A stretch of 64,000 bases of DNA from Pedobacter cryoconitis. GTDB taxonomy: Bacteria > Bacteroidota > Bacteroidia > Sphingobacteriales > Sphingobacteriaceae. Position 1 is the first letter of the stretch. Each line of letters begins with the position of its first letter. Under the pieces are notes generated by a model that searched no databases, had not been told where the DNA came from, and saw only the letters and a program-made list of their open reading frames with translations. The stretch covers positions 124,001 through 188,000 of the forward strand of contig NZ_QLLR01000004.1 of the NCBI RefSeq assembly GCF_003259615.1. Reading direction: 5' to 3'. Of this stretch, positions 62,822 through 64,000 are shown one piece after another. Both the position numbers and the translations under genes were made by a program.

Positions 62822-64000
62822 CTATTCCTTTTCGCGCGAAAGGAAACCAAACAGCAGTTGTTTAATCTCTTCGGGATTAAACGGTTTTAATACATGGCCA
62901 TTCATGCCACATTCATTAAATTTATAATGGTCATTTTTAAGCGTAGAAGCAGTCAGTGCAATGATAGGAACCTGTTTATAATAAGCCCCGCTAATATCCC
63001 TGATAATCCCTGTAGTTTCGAAACCATCTATCCCCGGCATTTTAATATCCATAAAGATCAGATCAAAACTCTCGGTCATAATCTTCTCTATCGCTTCATA
63101 CCCATTCACCGCAGCTTCAATTTCTAGTCCCCATTTGCTCAGAATACGCTTGGCAATTAAGATATTAATTTCATTATCATCGACAACCAATATCCTTTTA
63201 CCTACAAAAACACTCATTTCCGTACTATTGCCCGGCGCGGCAGATATTTCGGCTGTTTTACTAAAGGCAATTTCAAAAGAAAACGTTGTGCCCTCTCCCT
63301 CAGTACTGTCTACAATAATATCAGAATTGAACATCTGCAGCAACTTTTTCGTAATCGCCAGTCCCAGTCCTGTACCTCCATATTTTCTGGAAATATCTGT
63401 TTTAGCCTGTGTAAAAGTCTCAAAAATATAACTCTGCTTATCTTTAGGTATACCTATCCCATTATCTGTAATCTCGAACCTGATAATCGACTCTTTTTCA
63501 TTCTGTCCGGCAAGGGTCAGAATCAGCTGCACCTGTCCATTCTCCGTAAACTTAATGGCATTCCCTAAAAAGTTCATCAAGATCTGGTAAAGCCTGTTTT
63601 TATCCCCTGAAATCAGGGAAGGAATAGCAGGATCAAAAACAAGATTTAACTGATTGCCCTTCTTCCTGACATTAACTTGCAGCGAATTGATAATATCATT
63701 TGCCAGCGTTTTAAGATTGAATGGAAATACTTCCAGTTCCATCTTACCGGTTTCCATCTTTGTGAAATCAAGGATGTCGTTAATGATATGCAATAAGTTC
63801 TCCCCGGAAAATTTAAGAATATTTAAATCATCGATCTGTGAGATCTTAGGGTCATTGTCCAGTAACAAATGCGTCATGCCAATCACGGCATTCAAAGGAG
63901 TCCGGATTTCATGGCTCATCACCGAAAGAAACATTTCCTTTGCTTCACTCAGCTTTAAGGCCTGTTCTTTCGCTTCGATCATTTCTTTCTCAATCTGCTT
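62822..64000 (-). CDS. Hybrid sensor histidine kinase, 5' part outside the window
   Basis: Open to the window edge at 64000, so the start and any sensor domain are missing; about 392 C-terminal residues are present. A coiled-coil run leads to the H box SHEIRTPLNAVIG, then the N box FLGNAIKFTENG, the G1 box DNGIGIPKD and G2 GTGLGLAI of the ATPase domain, and a C-terminal receiver domain with ILVVDDNEINI, the phospho-aspartate in FMDIKMPGIDGFE, and the GHVLKPF lysine. It is thus a hybrid kinase; the signal and output partner are unknown. It is convergent to comF. Confidence 0.92.
   Translation of the reverse strand, partial: KQIEKEMIEAKEQALKLSEAKEMFLSVMSHEIRTPLNAVIGMTHLLLDNDPKISQIDDLNILKFSGENLLHIINDILDFTKMETGKMELEVFPFNLKTLANDIINSLQVNVRKKGNQLNLVFDPAIPSLISGDKNRLYQILMNFLGNAIKFTENGQVQLILTLAGQNEKESIIRFEITDNGIGIPKDKQSYIFETFTQAKTDISRKYGGTGLGLAITKKLLQMFNSDIIVDSTEGEGTTFSFEIAFSKTAEISAAPGNSTEMSVFVGKRILVVDDNEINILIAKRILSKWGLEIEAAVNGYEAIEKIMTESFDLIFMDIKMPGIDGFETTGIIRDISGAYYKQVPIIALTASTLKNDHYKFNECGMNGHVLKPFNPEEIKQLLFGFLSREKE

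Noticed and set aside
62618..62890. 90-residue frame on the plus strand starting directly after box copy 1
   Set aside because: It runs through two terminator hairpins and the second box and into the kinase gene on the other strand, so it is accidental.

Overview
The window reads as a chromosomal segment of a Bacteroidota bacterium, most likely Sphingobacteriaceae and Pedobacter-like. Reasons seen in the sequence: a 2391-residue SprA (type IX secretion translocon), TonB-dependent receptors with N-terminal carboxypeptidase-regulatory-like domains, DUF4292, DUF2339 and DUF3999 proteins, signal peptides ending in AQ, the rpmF-plsX-fabH-accB-accC order, and promoters of the Bacteroidota type (TAnnTTTG at -7, TTTG at -33) instead of the sigma-70 consensus. 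No rRNA, tRNA, prophage, insertion sequence or CRISPR array was recognised.

Layout. 1-1.8 kb: end of rsgA, dtd and a MazG-like pyrophosphohydrolase, facing HIT and greA. 2.1-7.7 kb: an exported M1 metallopeptidase, then a DUF2339/DUF3999 membrane pair. 7.9-11.0 kb: a small AT-rich accessory stretch (Crp/Fnr-type regulator, a lipoprotein with a possible permuted papain-like domain, an orphan membrane protein, a decaying nucleotidyltransferase). 11.1-20.4 kb: hydroxyacid dehydrogenase, rsmA, pdxA, then DUF177-rpmF-plsX-fabH-accB-accC (start of fatty-acid synthesis), tatC and rpiB. 20.6-26.6 kb: M28 peptidase, LutB-like Fe-S protein, fused alpha/beta 2-oxoacid dehydrogenase E1 and a lipoprotein. 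26.5-35.6 kb: an iron-acquisition block on the minus strand (feoA-feoB-SprT-like, a siderophore-type TonB receptor, a second outer-membrane barrel). 35.7-47 kb: gcvH-vanZ-small lipoprotein and maeB-ruvA-sprA. 47.2-50.8 kb: two TatA proteins, gatA and a MltD-like transglycosylase. 50.9-58.9 kb: a closely packed minus-strand run from an amidohydrolase through nitronate monooxygenase, acylphosphatase, flippase, dUTPase, TPR protein and DUF4292 lipoprotein to an EnvC-like protein. 59.5-62.5 kb: rluF, rlmN, comF. 62.8-64 kb: part of a hybrid histidine kinase.

The genes are mostly ordinary; the unusual material is between them. (1) The feoAB and siderophore-receptor promoters share a 17-bp sequence (15/17 identical); the receptor promoter carries two copies in opposite orientation bracketing a TTTG-N20-TTACTTTG promoter, which looks like a metal-regulated operator. 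(2) That receptor gene is flanked by two oppositely oriented hairpin elements with a conserved core of about 45 nt but different, self-complementary stems. (3) A 159-bp near-complete palindrome lies just after sprA, and shorter palindromes with similar ends occur at 2.03 and 22.3 kb. (4) Two 30-bp boxes, 29/30 identical, lie between comF and the kinase, each followed by its own terminator hairpin. (5) Three 11-bp units, a 4-bp spacer and five inverted 11-bp units sit upstream of rluF. (6) A 25-bp tandem repeat lies between feoA and the receptor gene. Calls rest on reading the sequence and family knowledge; no database search was run.
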